From assembly GCA_002633025.1 (NCBI GenBank), contig NMRB01000149.1:440049-504048 (forward strand): a DNA stretch of 64,000 nt. Direction: 5' to 3'. Position 1 is the stretch's first letter, and each line of letters opens with the position of its first letter. This DNA comes from Notospermus geniculatus (lineage: Eukaryota; Nemertea; Pilidiophora; Heteronemertea; Lineidae). Positions 33,410-44,600 of this stretch are shown piece after piece. The notes beneath the pieces are model-generated. The model saw only the letters and a program-made list of their open reading frames with translations. It was not told the DNA's origin and did no database searches. The position numbers were made by a program, and so were the translations under genes.

Positions 33410-35172
33410 CACTTATAATGTAAAACTGGTTTCTGCTGCCAACATGAAGTGCAAACAACCCTACTTTGCCAATGCACATCCTCAGGTCTAGTAGTGTTGA
33501 GTGGGACTATGAAAGTTGTGTACAATACCACACAATCATTCACTGAAGTTCCAATGATATAAGACCATTTATTGAAAGAACTCCACAACAATTGTCAGAG
33601 GATTAACACAACCCATCTGACAATGGTGTTCTACATGGGTAGCCTCAACACCCTGAAGCGACAGACTTCATTGACCCTGATCTCCAGGGTTGGAATATTA
33701 AAGTCTATTTTCATTGTGAATCATGGTCACTTCTCATTCTTCTCAATCTGGAAAATCTTTATTTGAAGATGAACTCTAAAAGGAAAAATATCCATTAAAC
33801 CAACAAAACAATAAAACCAAACTGTTTACGAAGCCAATATGCCACAAGGCCTTTTACCTTCTGTCTTTGTCTCTGTCAATCCTTCACACCTCAGTGACCC
33901 ATCCTGTGGCAACAGGGTCATCAAATAGGCCTACTTCAACTCAGAGCGTGGATTTGGAAGCTCACGAAGTGAGAATTCCGTTCGAGGTTAACAACAGGCA
34001 GGACTGATTGACTATCAATACGTTGGGAAGCTGGCAACCAGAGCAAAAGAGAATGAAAATGAAGAATGGTATTCAGAGGGATGCAAAACATTAAGGGCTT
34101 ACCTGGCAGGGTCGAGACCCATTGCTCCATAAGGACCAAGGGGTTTCTTACAGCATACAACACGAGCCAAGAGATCCATCTTTAGGCTATAAACTATCCC
34201 TATCCTCCTATCTTCAGTTCAACTTCCATGAATTATCCAATATCAAAAGAGGTAACACAAATGACGGATCATCCCATCAGTAGACAGTTTGTGGTTAGGT
34301 TCTGAGTTCAGTTCTTCTGTCCTCTCAGAACTAATCAGACACGAGAATATTCGGGTCTTGCCAAGCTTATCACCAGCCGTTCTGAAGTGTTCTACCCAAA
34401 CTGATCCAGATTCCTTGCAATCCCGCAGCCAAGCCGCACGTTATCATCAAGACTTCTCAAGAGCGGAGCAATCTATGATTGCTAATCATTCCCTAATCAT
34501 GTTCTCAACTTCTGTGAGATGTTAACCTAGAAACGTTATCGAAAAGTACCAGTAGAAGAATTCAGCTAATGTCTTGGACTCCGCATGTTGGGGGTAAAAG
34601 TGCATCTGCATTCCAAACTGGAGATTTGTGTTTTTCCTGCATCCTGAAATTATCACCCAGAGAATGAGTCGTAGGAGAAAATTGATGACGAGAAGTTGAA
34701 TTTGCATTTAAAATACCCATGGAGGTGGTATTAAAGATAATGGCACGAACATCTAACAGAAGGCAGAGATATCCCTTAATAATTTATCAGCAAACATCTG
34801 AGAGACCATCGACACAAAATCCGTCGAATGACGATCATCGTCAGATTGTGTCAAAGGAGGAATTCAGAGGTGTCCAACAAATCACACCACAGAGATGGAC
34901 ACAATTACCCGACTGCCAGAGATTAACCGATCAAATTCCACATAAAGTAAACTGAACACAAATCATGTCCTGCTGAGTTCACAGGGACAAGTAGAAATGA
35001 CACATAGGCTTCAACCACAATCAACTTGAGGGGAAGCAAGTTTTCATTTGCGATTCAGAGCAGGAAGCTAAGAACCGAAATCCTCTGTACAGGAAGTAAT
35101 CCAAATCATGTCTCATAAGAAAATATACTAAAGTCGCAGCACCCACTCTCGATCAACTCAAGAGACCACAAG
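33410..35172. repeat. Tandem duplication carrying an alternative first exon, unit B
   Basis: Direct copy of 31623-33409, starting at CACTTATAATGTAAAACTGG. It contains the second copy of the MDLLARVV first exon at 34103-34179. Differences from unit A include several small indels and a more diverged last 200 bp. Confidence 0.9.
34103..34179 (-). CDS. RAPGEF2: PDZ-GEF alternative first coding exon, class 2, copy B
   Basis: ATG (34177-34179) opens 25 codons, MDLLARVVCCKKPLG then PYGAMGLDPA, and ends AG before the donor GTAAGC. Two bases are left over, and the first base C of exon 19036-19111 completes a Ser codon, so it can replace the upstream 63920-64000 exon in frame. The peptide has adjacent cysteines and basic residues, possibly lipid-modified or membrane-proximal (inference). 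It differs from copy A by one synonymous base in the coding part. Nothing similar was recognised in other proteins. Evidence is phase, donor and conservation between copies. There is no transcript evidence. Confidence 0.6.
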
Positions 35173-35189
35173 ATGACTCCAATTCTATT

Positions 35190-35325
35190 AGGCCTCAGAA
35201 GGAAGGAAGCTTAGAATCCAGGTCCGTTGTTCAGGCAAGACAGCCAAACGTGAATCATGTCCCACATAAAAATAAATAGAAGTTGCGGCACCACTCTCGA
35301 CTTAGAGACCGCAAGACGACTCCAC
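35190..35325. repeat. Diverged third partial copy of the 1.79 kb tandem unit
   Basis: It aligns, with many differences, to the last about 140 bp of the two preceding units (shared order: gaagct-agaa, aatcatgtc, aaataaa/aaaata, cgcagcaccc-like, gagaccacaaga-like, gactcca). It suggests an older duplication preceding the recent one. Confidence 0.5.
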
Positions 35326-35636
35326 TCCACTTCTATTACCAGCGCAGATAAACGGCTATGTGTCAAACAGCAGAGCAAATTCCAATCACCGGTCCGAGCT
35401 GATCGATCTCCGTGGACTTATTCATTCATTTCCGATAAAGTATTCCAGCCTCAAGATCCTGTGGATAAGAGTGCTTCAGTGGCGTAACCACACCAATGGG
35501 ATAACTCCGTAATTCACCCACGTTCTAACTCACAGTGGACGAGGTATCTCCTCCTATAATTAGAACATCAATATAATCCAATGAAAAGCAGCAGAAGAAA
35601 TCGACAAACACGAATGTGGGTTAGGCAATGATGACG

Positions 35637-36973
35637 GAGGGAGAGTGGGCGGGAATACTTGGGAATTTCGATGGATTTCCAAAGAAATACACTTCATCTG
35701 TAATCAAGTCCTGTCGAGCTCTTTTCACTAACCCCAGTGAGGTAGTTTGGGAATGGCTTATAATCAAATGAAGGTAGTTAGTATTCCACGATGGTATTTC
35801 CCACATTTAGCTTTATTTCTGCCAGCTTCGATACGGACTACCTCAAGACATGTATTTCAATTAAACTTAGAAGTTGATTCAGTGCAGGAAAGGATCATGA
35901 AAATGACAGCAATGAATGCGGTCACTTATGCAAAGGGATGACTTGCTTTCTAAGCCTTGCTCTGAGAATGTCACCAGATACTCATTTCTGAATCATGTTT
36001 CAAAAGCCTCATGGATCATACAATGAGGAAAGGTTTCTAATCTTAGTCGCAGCTAGTTGGGAGAAATCTCAGCCCTCCAGTGGATGAACTGAAGTCATGG
36101 CTGACTTCCTCCTCTGCCTTATCATCTTTCTAAGTGTTATGTTTCCATCAAGCCAAACCTCCAGAGTTGATCAAGTTGGCTGGATGTCAGACATCGTGTC
36201 TTGGCTGCCCCAAAGTTTTGTTTGAAGGAGGTGGGCCTGCATTGCCGCAACATCAAAGATGTCAAGGATGGAAGTGCCAATACTATTCACATTTGGAGAG
36301 AGTAGTAGTAGCGGATAACTTGATCCTCAAGATCACTTTCTGGATGTCCTGCAATGACTCGATGGATATGTTCATCTGCGACTCTGGCTATTCTTCCAGG
36401 ATGTTTCTGAGGCTCTCTGGCTATTCTTCCAGGATGTTTCTGAGGCTCTCTGGCTATTCTTCCAGGATGTTTCTGAGGCTCCCTGGCTATTCTTCAGGAT
36501 GTTCCTGAGATTCTCTGGCTATTCTTCCAGGATGTTCCTGAGATTCTCTGGCTATTCTTCCAGGATGTTTCCAAGGCTCTCTGGCGATTCTTCCAGTCTC
36601 AAAATCCTTTAAGTCAAATGAAAAGAAGTTGCCTCATGTGTGAGGAAATTGCAGTGGAGGACATCCAAGCCTTCAGATTTATACATGTATGGACGTTGTC
36701 TACTGGCTATGACTCTATGGATGATCCTCACCGACTTTGGCTATAATATCCAGTGGATGTCGGTCAAGAAAACATCATATTGGTCAAATGGTCTTCCCAT
36801 CCATTTGGAATAGCGCCAAACAGTATACATGCAAACTAACCACCGGGTAAATGGGAAGGTCAGATAAATATTCTCTTGGGATGATGGAAGTCTGTACTTT
36901 AACGATGGCAAATAGCGACCACAGTCGGGCTAGCCAGCCTGTAGTCCATGATGCACGTCTTGAAATAACCAAG
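35637..36973. repeat. Local tandem duplication, unit A (1.34 kb)
   Basis: First member of a direct tandem pair with 36974-38096. It contains minisatellite array 1 and a segment of about 250 bp absent from unit B. Confidence 0.85.
36380..36597 (+). repeat. 33-bp minisatellite, array 1
   Basis: Six to seven imperfect copies of a 33-bp unit with core TGGCTATTCTTCCAGGATGT. Because 33 is a multiple of three, the array is open in one frame (repeating SGYSSRMFLRL) inside a 124-codon frame. There is no other sign of coding, and the frame is destroyed in array 2. Confidence 0.85.
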
Positions 36974-38096
36974 AGGGAGAGTGGGCGGGAATACTTGGGA
37001 ATTTCGATGGATTTCCAAAGAAATACACTTCATCTGTAATCAAGTCCTGTCGAGCTCTTTTCACAAACCCCAGCGAGGTAGTTTGGGAATGGCTTATAAT
37101 CAAATGAAGGTAGTTAGTATTCCATGAAGGTATCTCCTCACATTTAGCTTTATTTCTGCCAGCTTCGATACGGACTACCTCAAGACATGTATTTCAATTA
37201 AACTTAGAAGCTGATTCAGTGCAGGAACAGGATCATGAAAACAACAGCAATGAATGCGGTCACTTATGCAAAGGGATGACTTGCTTTCTAAGCCTTGCTC
37301 TGAGAATGTCATCAGATACTCATTTCTGAATCATGTTTCAAAAGCCTCATGGATCATACAATGAGGACGTTTCTAATCTTAGTCGCAGCATAGTTGGGAG
37401 AAAACTCAGCCCTCCAGTGGATGAATTGAAGTCATGGATGTCCTGCAATGACTCGATGGATGTTCATCTGAGACACTGGCTATTCTTCCAGGCCTGTTCC
37501 TGAGATTTTCTGGTTTTATTCTTCCAGGATATTCCTGAGATTCTCTGGCTATTCTTCCAGGATGTTCCTGAGATTCCCTGGTATTCTTCCAGGATGTTCC
37601 TGAGATTCTCTGGCTATTCTTCCAGGATGTTCCTCAGATTCTCTGGCTATTCTTCCAGGATGTTCCTGAGATTCTCTGACTATCCTTTCAGGATGTTTCT
37701 GAGGCTCTCTGGCTATTCTTCCAGTCTCAAAATTCTTTAAGTCAAATGAAAAGAAGTTGCCTCATGTGTGAGGAAATTGCAGTGGAGGACATCCAAGCCT
37801 TCAGATTTACCGAGGTAATGTCTACTGGCTATGACTCTATGGATGATCCTCACCGACTTTGGCTATAATATCCAGTGGATGTCGGTCAAGAAAACATCAT
37901 ATTGGTCAAATGGTCTTCCCATCCATTTGGAATAGCGCCAAACAGTATACATGCAAACTAACCACCGGGTAAATGGGAAGGTCAGATAAGTATTCTCTGG
38001 GGATGATGGAAGTCTGTACTTTAACGATGGGAAATGGCGACCATAGTCGGGCTAGCCAGCCTGTAGTCCATGATGCATGTTTCGAAATAACCAGCT
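36974..38096. repeat. Local tandem duplication, unit B (1.12 kb)
   Basis: Direct copy of 35637-36973, sharing the start AGAGTGGGCGGGAATACTTG and the tail TAGTCCATGATGCA. It lacks about 250 bp found in unit A (near 36096-36350) and contains its own expanded minisatellite at 37467-37729. Confidence 0.85.
37467..37729 (+). repeat. 33-bp minisatellite, array 2
   Basis: About eight imperfect copies of the unit containing TGGCTATTCTTCCAGGATGT, with variants of the second half (TTCCTGAGATTCTC or TTTCTGAGGCTCTC). Copy number and variants differ from array 1, so expansion or contraction occurred after the unit was duplicated. Confidence 0.85.
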
Positions 38097-39177
38097 CAAC
38101 CAGTTTCCTTGAGTCTTTCTTTGCTGCCCCTGACAAATAAACCGGCCAGTACTGGACCTTGTTCTGGCTGGATCACTCTACAACCAGAAGGAAGGAGGGG
38201 CAATGCCTCATAAGGAATGACGCTGAATCTTTGCTTGTACTTTTGTCGAAAATCAGGTGCTCGACTTCCTATGAAATGACGTCACAGGGTGGAAGTGGTT
38301 AATCAAGACAGCTCCAGAGACACTAAAACAGATCAAGGAACAAAGCACGAACTGCAGATTAGGTGACTCATAGTAGCAGTGCGCAACTTCACCAAACAAT
38401 CCTCTGGCAAATCCAATTGGATCCAATGAAAGTACTCCTGAAAGGGTGCATTTCTACAGTCTAATTCTGTGGAACAGGGAGTGTTGGTTCGTCAAAATGT
38501 TCTGACATTTAGCGTTTTTGCTGGTGCCAATTACATCAATAATTCAAACAGTGATGACAATCAATGGAAGAGAGCCATTACGCAAGTGGAACTGGGAGTG
38601 GGTGAAGGTGGTGTTGAAATCGCTTCGGGCTCCCACAGGTGTGACGTAATTATAACAGACCCTATCCAGAGATCTGTAATGGCAACCCATTTGTGAAGGG
38701 GGAGGGCAGCTTGGTTTTGAACACTGAGTTGAGACGAAGCCAATGCTTCATATTAAGACAAATATTGGGTGAATGTTAAGCAGGAGGAAACAGGATTGTC
38801 CAGAGAAAACCTACACAAAGAGAGTCATCCTTGACTTCTCTATCCCATGACGAATGGGTCCGACTGGGGATTGAAGCCGGAACCTCAGCAATAACAGGTA
38901 CAAAACATTTAATTGCGCCACTCCCGACAGCATGTCTGTGAATCAATGGAGAATTACATGTACAATCACTTCTTCGTACAAACAATTCAAATACTGAGCC
39001 AAAAATATCCATCCATTCATTGAAACTGCTCCAAGGGGTTAACAGATTGATGGATACTTATTTTTTTCGTCGATACTATCGTACTCAAGAGATAGGAAAA
39101 TCAATCATCGATTCATCTCTATTTACTTGTATCAAATGGCACCACCCTGCATCATCAGTCTCTTTATACGCACATCA
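38097..39177. other. Intronic spacer between two tandem duplications
   Basis: Nothing recognisable as a gene. One full TGACGTCA palindrome near 38278 and one TACATGTA at 38955 are the only notable short words. Confidence 0.5.
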
Positions 39178-40512
39178 AACTTCATCAATCCTCATGAGGA
39201 ATATTGTATGAATGAAGAGACTGTCAATATTCATCTTGGCTCAATACGAAACAAGTTAGATTTAGAATGCATATCAGTTTTTGCATCTTATAGAACGATT
39301 GATCGGTATCATTGCAGTGTCAAATATTATGCCGAATATGGCAAAGTTCAAATGTACTGCATTGATAAATTATAGCCACACAGTAGTAGGCCTATCGTTC
39401 AATCTGTATCAAAATCCAGCAGAACGGGCGACTTTACTGGCTGTGATTCAGGGTGAGGCTTATATCCCCACAACAATAGACTATCACTCCAAAAGTGCGC
39501 AGCACCTGACGGTAGGTACAGCGTCCCGCACCCCATTCTAAACGGTTACAGGAAAATTCGTCCCCGGATAATTCGTTCCCGGATAATTCGTCCCCAAGGA
39601 AAATTTGTCCCCAGGGAAAATTCGTCCTGTACTACATTCCATGACATCTTGACATGAGACGACGTCATGATTGCTGAAACAAGTGGATTTTTTTCCGAGT
39701 TACGTTATGGCGTTTAGAATGGCTCTAGGAAAATTCGTCCCCAGAAAATTCGTCCCCAGGGAAAATTCTAAACGCCATAACGTAACTCGAAAAAAATCCA
39801 CTTGTTTCAGCAATTATGACGTCATCTCACGTCAAGATGTCATGGAATGTAGTACGGGACGTCGTGACGCTGTACTTATCGCAGGTGCTGCACTCTTTTG
39901 GAGTGATAGAGTCTGTTGCCAAGTGTCTGCTAGAGGCTACAATGCAAGATTCAAAATCCACCGCTACTGTTCTCGCAGGCAAGAGGAAAGGACCAGAGCT
40001 TCACCCCTTTGCTGATCTCAGAGATGAAATGTCAAGACAAGATTATTTCTGGTCTCCAATTAAACCCACGTTTCTTAACGCGTCCATCCCCATTGTTGCA
40101 GAACGCTGGTTTTCATAACCAGAGATCGATACGCGGCTATCATATTAGAATGAGAAGGATGTCAAATGATTATTCATGCTGTTTATGAAATGGTTTTATA
40201 CCCACTGGTGAGCCAATAATGACAGACAGCCACAAACTGATATGAATATGGTTAACCCTTGCTGGATTCTGAGCAGTATCTTCCCAGATCCATGGATTTC
40301 CAACTGCTCGACGTAAATTACGTAGCGTCAACACATTCAACAGTGGTTTCATAGTCATAATGTTTTCTTTTCTTCATTGGGAGTGTACAAACATCTGCCT
40401 CTTTGACAACAGCCAAACAGCCCACAAATGGTCCACAAAGTTTTCATATCGAACGGCAATCATCACTTTCCTCCCTTCAAGATATGGCTGAGTGGATATA
40501 CCATGCCGTTAA
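39178..40512. repeat. Local tandem duplication, unit A (1.33 kb)
   Basis: First member of a direct tandem pair with 40513-41640. It is longer because it carries the composite foldback element. Small indels and substitutions distinguish the two units. Confidence 0.85.
39516..39875. mobile_element. Composite foldback element with GGAAAATTCGTCCCC boxes
   Basis: Inverted arms of about 90 bp (39631-39720 and 39764-39856) are nearly exact reverse complements. Two arrays of a 15-17 bp box related to GGAAAATTCGTCCCC lie at 39546-39629 and 39721-39768, all boxes in the same orientation. The outer ends (GTACAGCGTC and GACGCTGTAC) match the simple element at 40867-41011. This looks like that element interrupted by a second, box-containing sequence and an inverted copy of its own arm. 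Confidence 0.7.
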
Positions 40513-41640
40513 CTTCATCAATCCTCATGAGGAATATTGTATGAATGAAGAGACTGTCAATATTCATCTTGGCTCAATACGAAACAAGTTAGATTTAGAA
40601 TGCGTATCAGTTTTTGCATCTTATAGAACGATTGATCGGTATCATTGCAGTGTCAAATATTATGTCGAATATGACAAAGTTCAAATGTACTGTATTGATA
40701 AATTATGGCTACACAGTAGTAGGCCTATCGTTCAATCTGTATCAAAATCCAGCAGAACGGGCGATTTTACTGGCTGTGATTCAGGGTGAGGCTTATATTG
40801 AGGCTTATATTGTAAATCCCCACAACAATAGACTCTATCACTCCAAAAGAGCGCAGCACCTCATGGTAGGTACAGCGTCACGACGTCCCGCCCCCCATTC
40901 TGAACGCCGTAACGTGACTTGAAAAAAAATCCACTTGTTTCAGCGATCATGACGTCGTCTCACGTCAAGATGTCATGGAATGTAGTACGGGACGTCGTGA
41001 CGCTGTACCTATCGCAGGTGCTGCACTCTTTTGGAGTGATAGAGTCTGTTGCCAAGTGTCTGCTAGAGGCTACAATGCAAGATTCATATCCACCGCTACC
41101 GTTCTCGCAGCCAAGAAAGAGGAAAGGACAGCTTCACCCCCTTTGCTGATCTCAGAGATGAAATGTCAAGACAAGATTATTTCTGGTCTCCAATTAAACC
41201 CACGTTTCTTATCGCGTCCATCCCCATTGTTGCAGAACGCTGGTTTTCATAACCAGAGATCGATACGCAGCTATCATATTAGAATGAGAAGGATGTCAAA
41301 TGATTATTCATGCTGTTTATGAAATGGTTTTATGCCCACTGGTGAGCCAATAATGACAGACAGCCACAAACTGATATGAATATGGTTAACCCTTGCTGGA
41401 TTCTCAGCAGTATCTTCCCAGATCCATGGATTTCCAATTGCTCGACGTAAATTACGAAGCTCGGTCAGTGCCTTCAACAGTGGTTTCATATTGTTTTCTT
41501 TTCTCCATCGGGAGTGTACAAACATCTGCCTCTTCGACAACAGCCAAAAGCCCACAAATGGTCCACAAAGTTTTCATATCGAACGGCAATCATCACTTTC
41601 CTCCCTTCAAGATATGGCTGAGTGGATATACCATGCCGTT
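40513..41640. repeat. Local tandem duplication, unit B (1.13 kb)
   Basis: Near-identical to 39178-40512. It starts at the word TTCATCAATCCTCATGAGG and ends at TACCATGCCGTTA. It lacks the extra inverted segment present in unit A. Divergence is a few percent with small indels. No convincing coding exon. Confidence 0.85.
40867..41011. mobile_element. Foldback element with 24-bp perfect terminal repeats
   Basis: The two ends are perfect inverted repeats beginning TAGGTACAGCGTCACGACGT. The 145-bp interior contains ATGACGTC and TCACGTCAAGATGTCATGG. A longer, rearranged relative lies at 39516-39875 in the neighbouring tandem unit. Non-coding, MITE-like. Confidence 0.7.
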
Positions 41641-44600
41641 ATGGTCGGTGTGGCTGGCAGTTTCCATCCTTCCAGGACCAGATGATATTGACAAAGTCCT
41701 CAGCACAGGTTATGAAGGATATGAAGGCACCAGCTTGCTAGAGGCGGTCAATATATGATATAATGTGTAAGTTCTCATACTTCTCAGTATTAAAGGCTTA
41801 CAGATGGGTCAATTTGCTTCAGGAGCCATCAAATTCCATACGAAAGAAAACATTCAGAATAAAGTGTTCAATCCAACATCACAGATGAAATCTGACCCGC
41901 GTTGTATTTTCATCTCAATTCTGATCTGTTTCCTCCCACACGCGCATTGCCAGAAGGATTTAAACGCCTTCATTTCATCTGGCCTTGTCGCTGAATCTGA
42001 TCTGCCATGAATAAACTCCAAATGACGAAGGAATAGGTAATCCACTTTTAGACCCCACTCGTATTGCCAGTTTCCGGTTTCAATATGTTGACATCAGTAA
42101 TCCTAATTAAGTATCCGGTGATTACCAAAAATACCAAATTGTTACGTTTGAGATCAAGAATTGAGGTTTAGTCAAAGGTTTACGACAAATAGTTTGCATT
42201 TCCTCTTTTGAGAATTTATGTTTTTGCTTGGAAGAAAGAAAGAAAGATGAGTAGGATATCATTTACATCATTGTCCTTCAAACGATTTCCCCATGAATTC
42301 ACCTATTTTAGGAAATCAGGCAGAAGATGGTGTCCACTCAGGCAAGGTAGAGTAAGTTAAAGATGAAACATAGCAAAGGTCAAGGTATGGATGCAAGGAG
42401 GGCAGAATAAGGTCAACATGAGATGTAATCACACAAGCATGAATATGACATTCAACTGACGAAAACCGGAAAATACTGACAATTTCGAGATTGAACAAAG
42501 ACCATCGAGGAATTGGCCACCTCCGCTCACTGCCAAGGAACATTGAGGTAAAAACATACTGCAACATCAAAAGGATGCAGGAAAACACAAAGAAAGAAGA
42601 GATGGACACACTTCAACGATTAATCCAAAACATGCATGGTAAATTCTGATTTTTTCACATTTTAACACGAACCATGAATATCCCATTGACTGCAGACATC
42701 AAACATGAATGAGCCGGCCGCAGCTGCCCCATGTGTAGTTGTCGACAGTCAAGGGAGGGCTATGTGTCATGGTGAGTCACAGCTTGAGACTGTACTATAG
42801 AGCAAGCTTTGTATTTGTGTATGTTGCTGATTAACAGGTGGGTGTGTCCCTATTAATGGGGGTATCTTGATATAAATGCTGACATCAGCAGCGAAAAAGA
42901 TTTTAAATAATTGATTTTTCTCTCATTTTCATCGCTTGAGGTGTTTCTTGCATGCAGTATTGGCAGTTGGAAACAGTGTCTAATGAGGCATGGTTCCGCT
43001 CTCAGCATGATCTCGGTAGAGAAGCTCATTCTAAATGGTAGTAGGGAAACTTTGTCCAGGGACATGTATGAACAGACATTCCTTCCCCTAAAGTACAGTA
43101 AACCTTGACACTTGCCCCTTACATCAAAGTCTGAGGAAAAACAAGAGGACTTTAAGCCAAATCCAATCAAGGCGGCTCTAAAATTGCTATCTCTATCCCA
43201 TCACAGATTGAGTCATACAAAATGACAAATCAATTAAAACCTGCCTTCAGATGGCGGCCTACAGATAAGAAAGTATGTCAGTCTTCAGCATTGATCATTT
43301 TCTGATATGATAAATGCCGATTGTCGCTGATACCAGCCCTCAACAAACATCCACCAGTCAATGGGTGTGTCCAACCTTCCAGGCGTGTCCCAACTCAGGA
43401 CACTGAGCTTGAATAAGAAGGAAATGAGGTCACAATAAGGAAATGTTGTTTGACTTGTCAGGCAGGTCAGTTTGCCGAGAGATAGCTGGACCAGTACAGC
43501 GTGTAGATAGAATGGAAGCAAGCTTTACCGAGGCGATGACATCATAGCATCCAGTGTCAATAGCCAGCGACTGGAACTTTTTTGATTAGACAGCATGAGA
43601 GCTAGCTCAACTCACAGCAAATGCTACAGTATAAAGGTTATTTGGGGAGTAGTGACTCAATAGATATGCAGGGCACACATACCGGTACGCACTGCCTAAC
43701 AACACTGGATTTCAAAACAGTCAACAATGACTAACTCATACGTGTAGTAACCCAGCTGCGCACACACTACCAGGGACGNCAGGTTCAAGAGTCTCGATGC
43801 AGACCAAGGATTTTGTAAGAAAGATCAATGTTGTTCAGAGGCTATATCAATCAAATCAACACTCTTTTCCTCCTTATGATGGTGCCATCTGGCAGCAGAA
43901 TGACAAACAAATGTGTGGCACGCAATACTCTGCTATTAGTGCCTTTACCTTCCTATTTCTGAGGAAATCTCGGAACTCAGGAAACAATTCAGACAATCCA
44001 CCTACAACATTATCAGATTACTTCACGATTAGAGAGAAATCAATGAAGATCTTTCAACGATAGAACCAGGCATAAATAGGATGACAGGTTCAAAATTCAA
44101 CATCCCTCTAGTGTTACCGACATGTTCAAGACTGATCTCAAAAGTAGCCCGAGATGTAAGACATTTAACCTTCCCCAGTGAGAAATCAGAGTAGTTTGTT
44201 TTCTCTTTACCAGATGGCAGCACCTAATTGACCTGTCAACCCTGAATGGCTCAAAACCACATTAAAAATCAGAATCCAGGATAGTTATAAACAGACATGG
44301 AGCACAAGTGTATTTAACCATGACTCCCCCCCCCCCACACAAGGCTAGGCGTGGTTACCAGGAATCAATTGACCATAAACACCAATGTCAGATGTTGGAA
44401 TGGCTTTGAAATGTCATTTTGTGATCCAGGAACAAGTCGATAGTCCATTTACCGTAATGGGGGAAGCTTCCTGGTATGACTGGTTGGGTGGGGGACACAA
44501 GCAGAACAAACCTGAAACAGATCATAAGTTATTTTGAAAACCATTAACAGTGTCAGCAATTGGTCAGTACTGCAGCCCTCATAGAACATCCTAAAATCTA

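Noticed and set aside
36380-36597. CRISPR-like array
   Set aside because: Units are directly contiguous with no unique spacers. This is a eukaryotic minisatellite.
39671-40118. Overlapping frames of 100-114 codons in the tandem units
   Set aside because: They run through the foldback element, change frame between units A and B, and match no protein.
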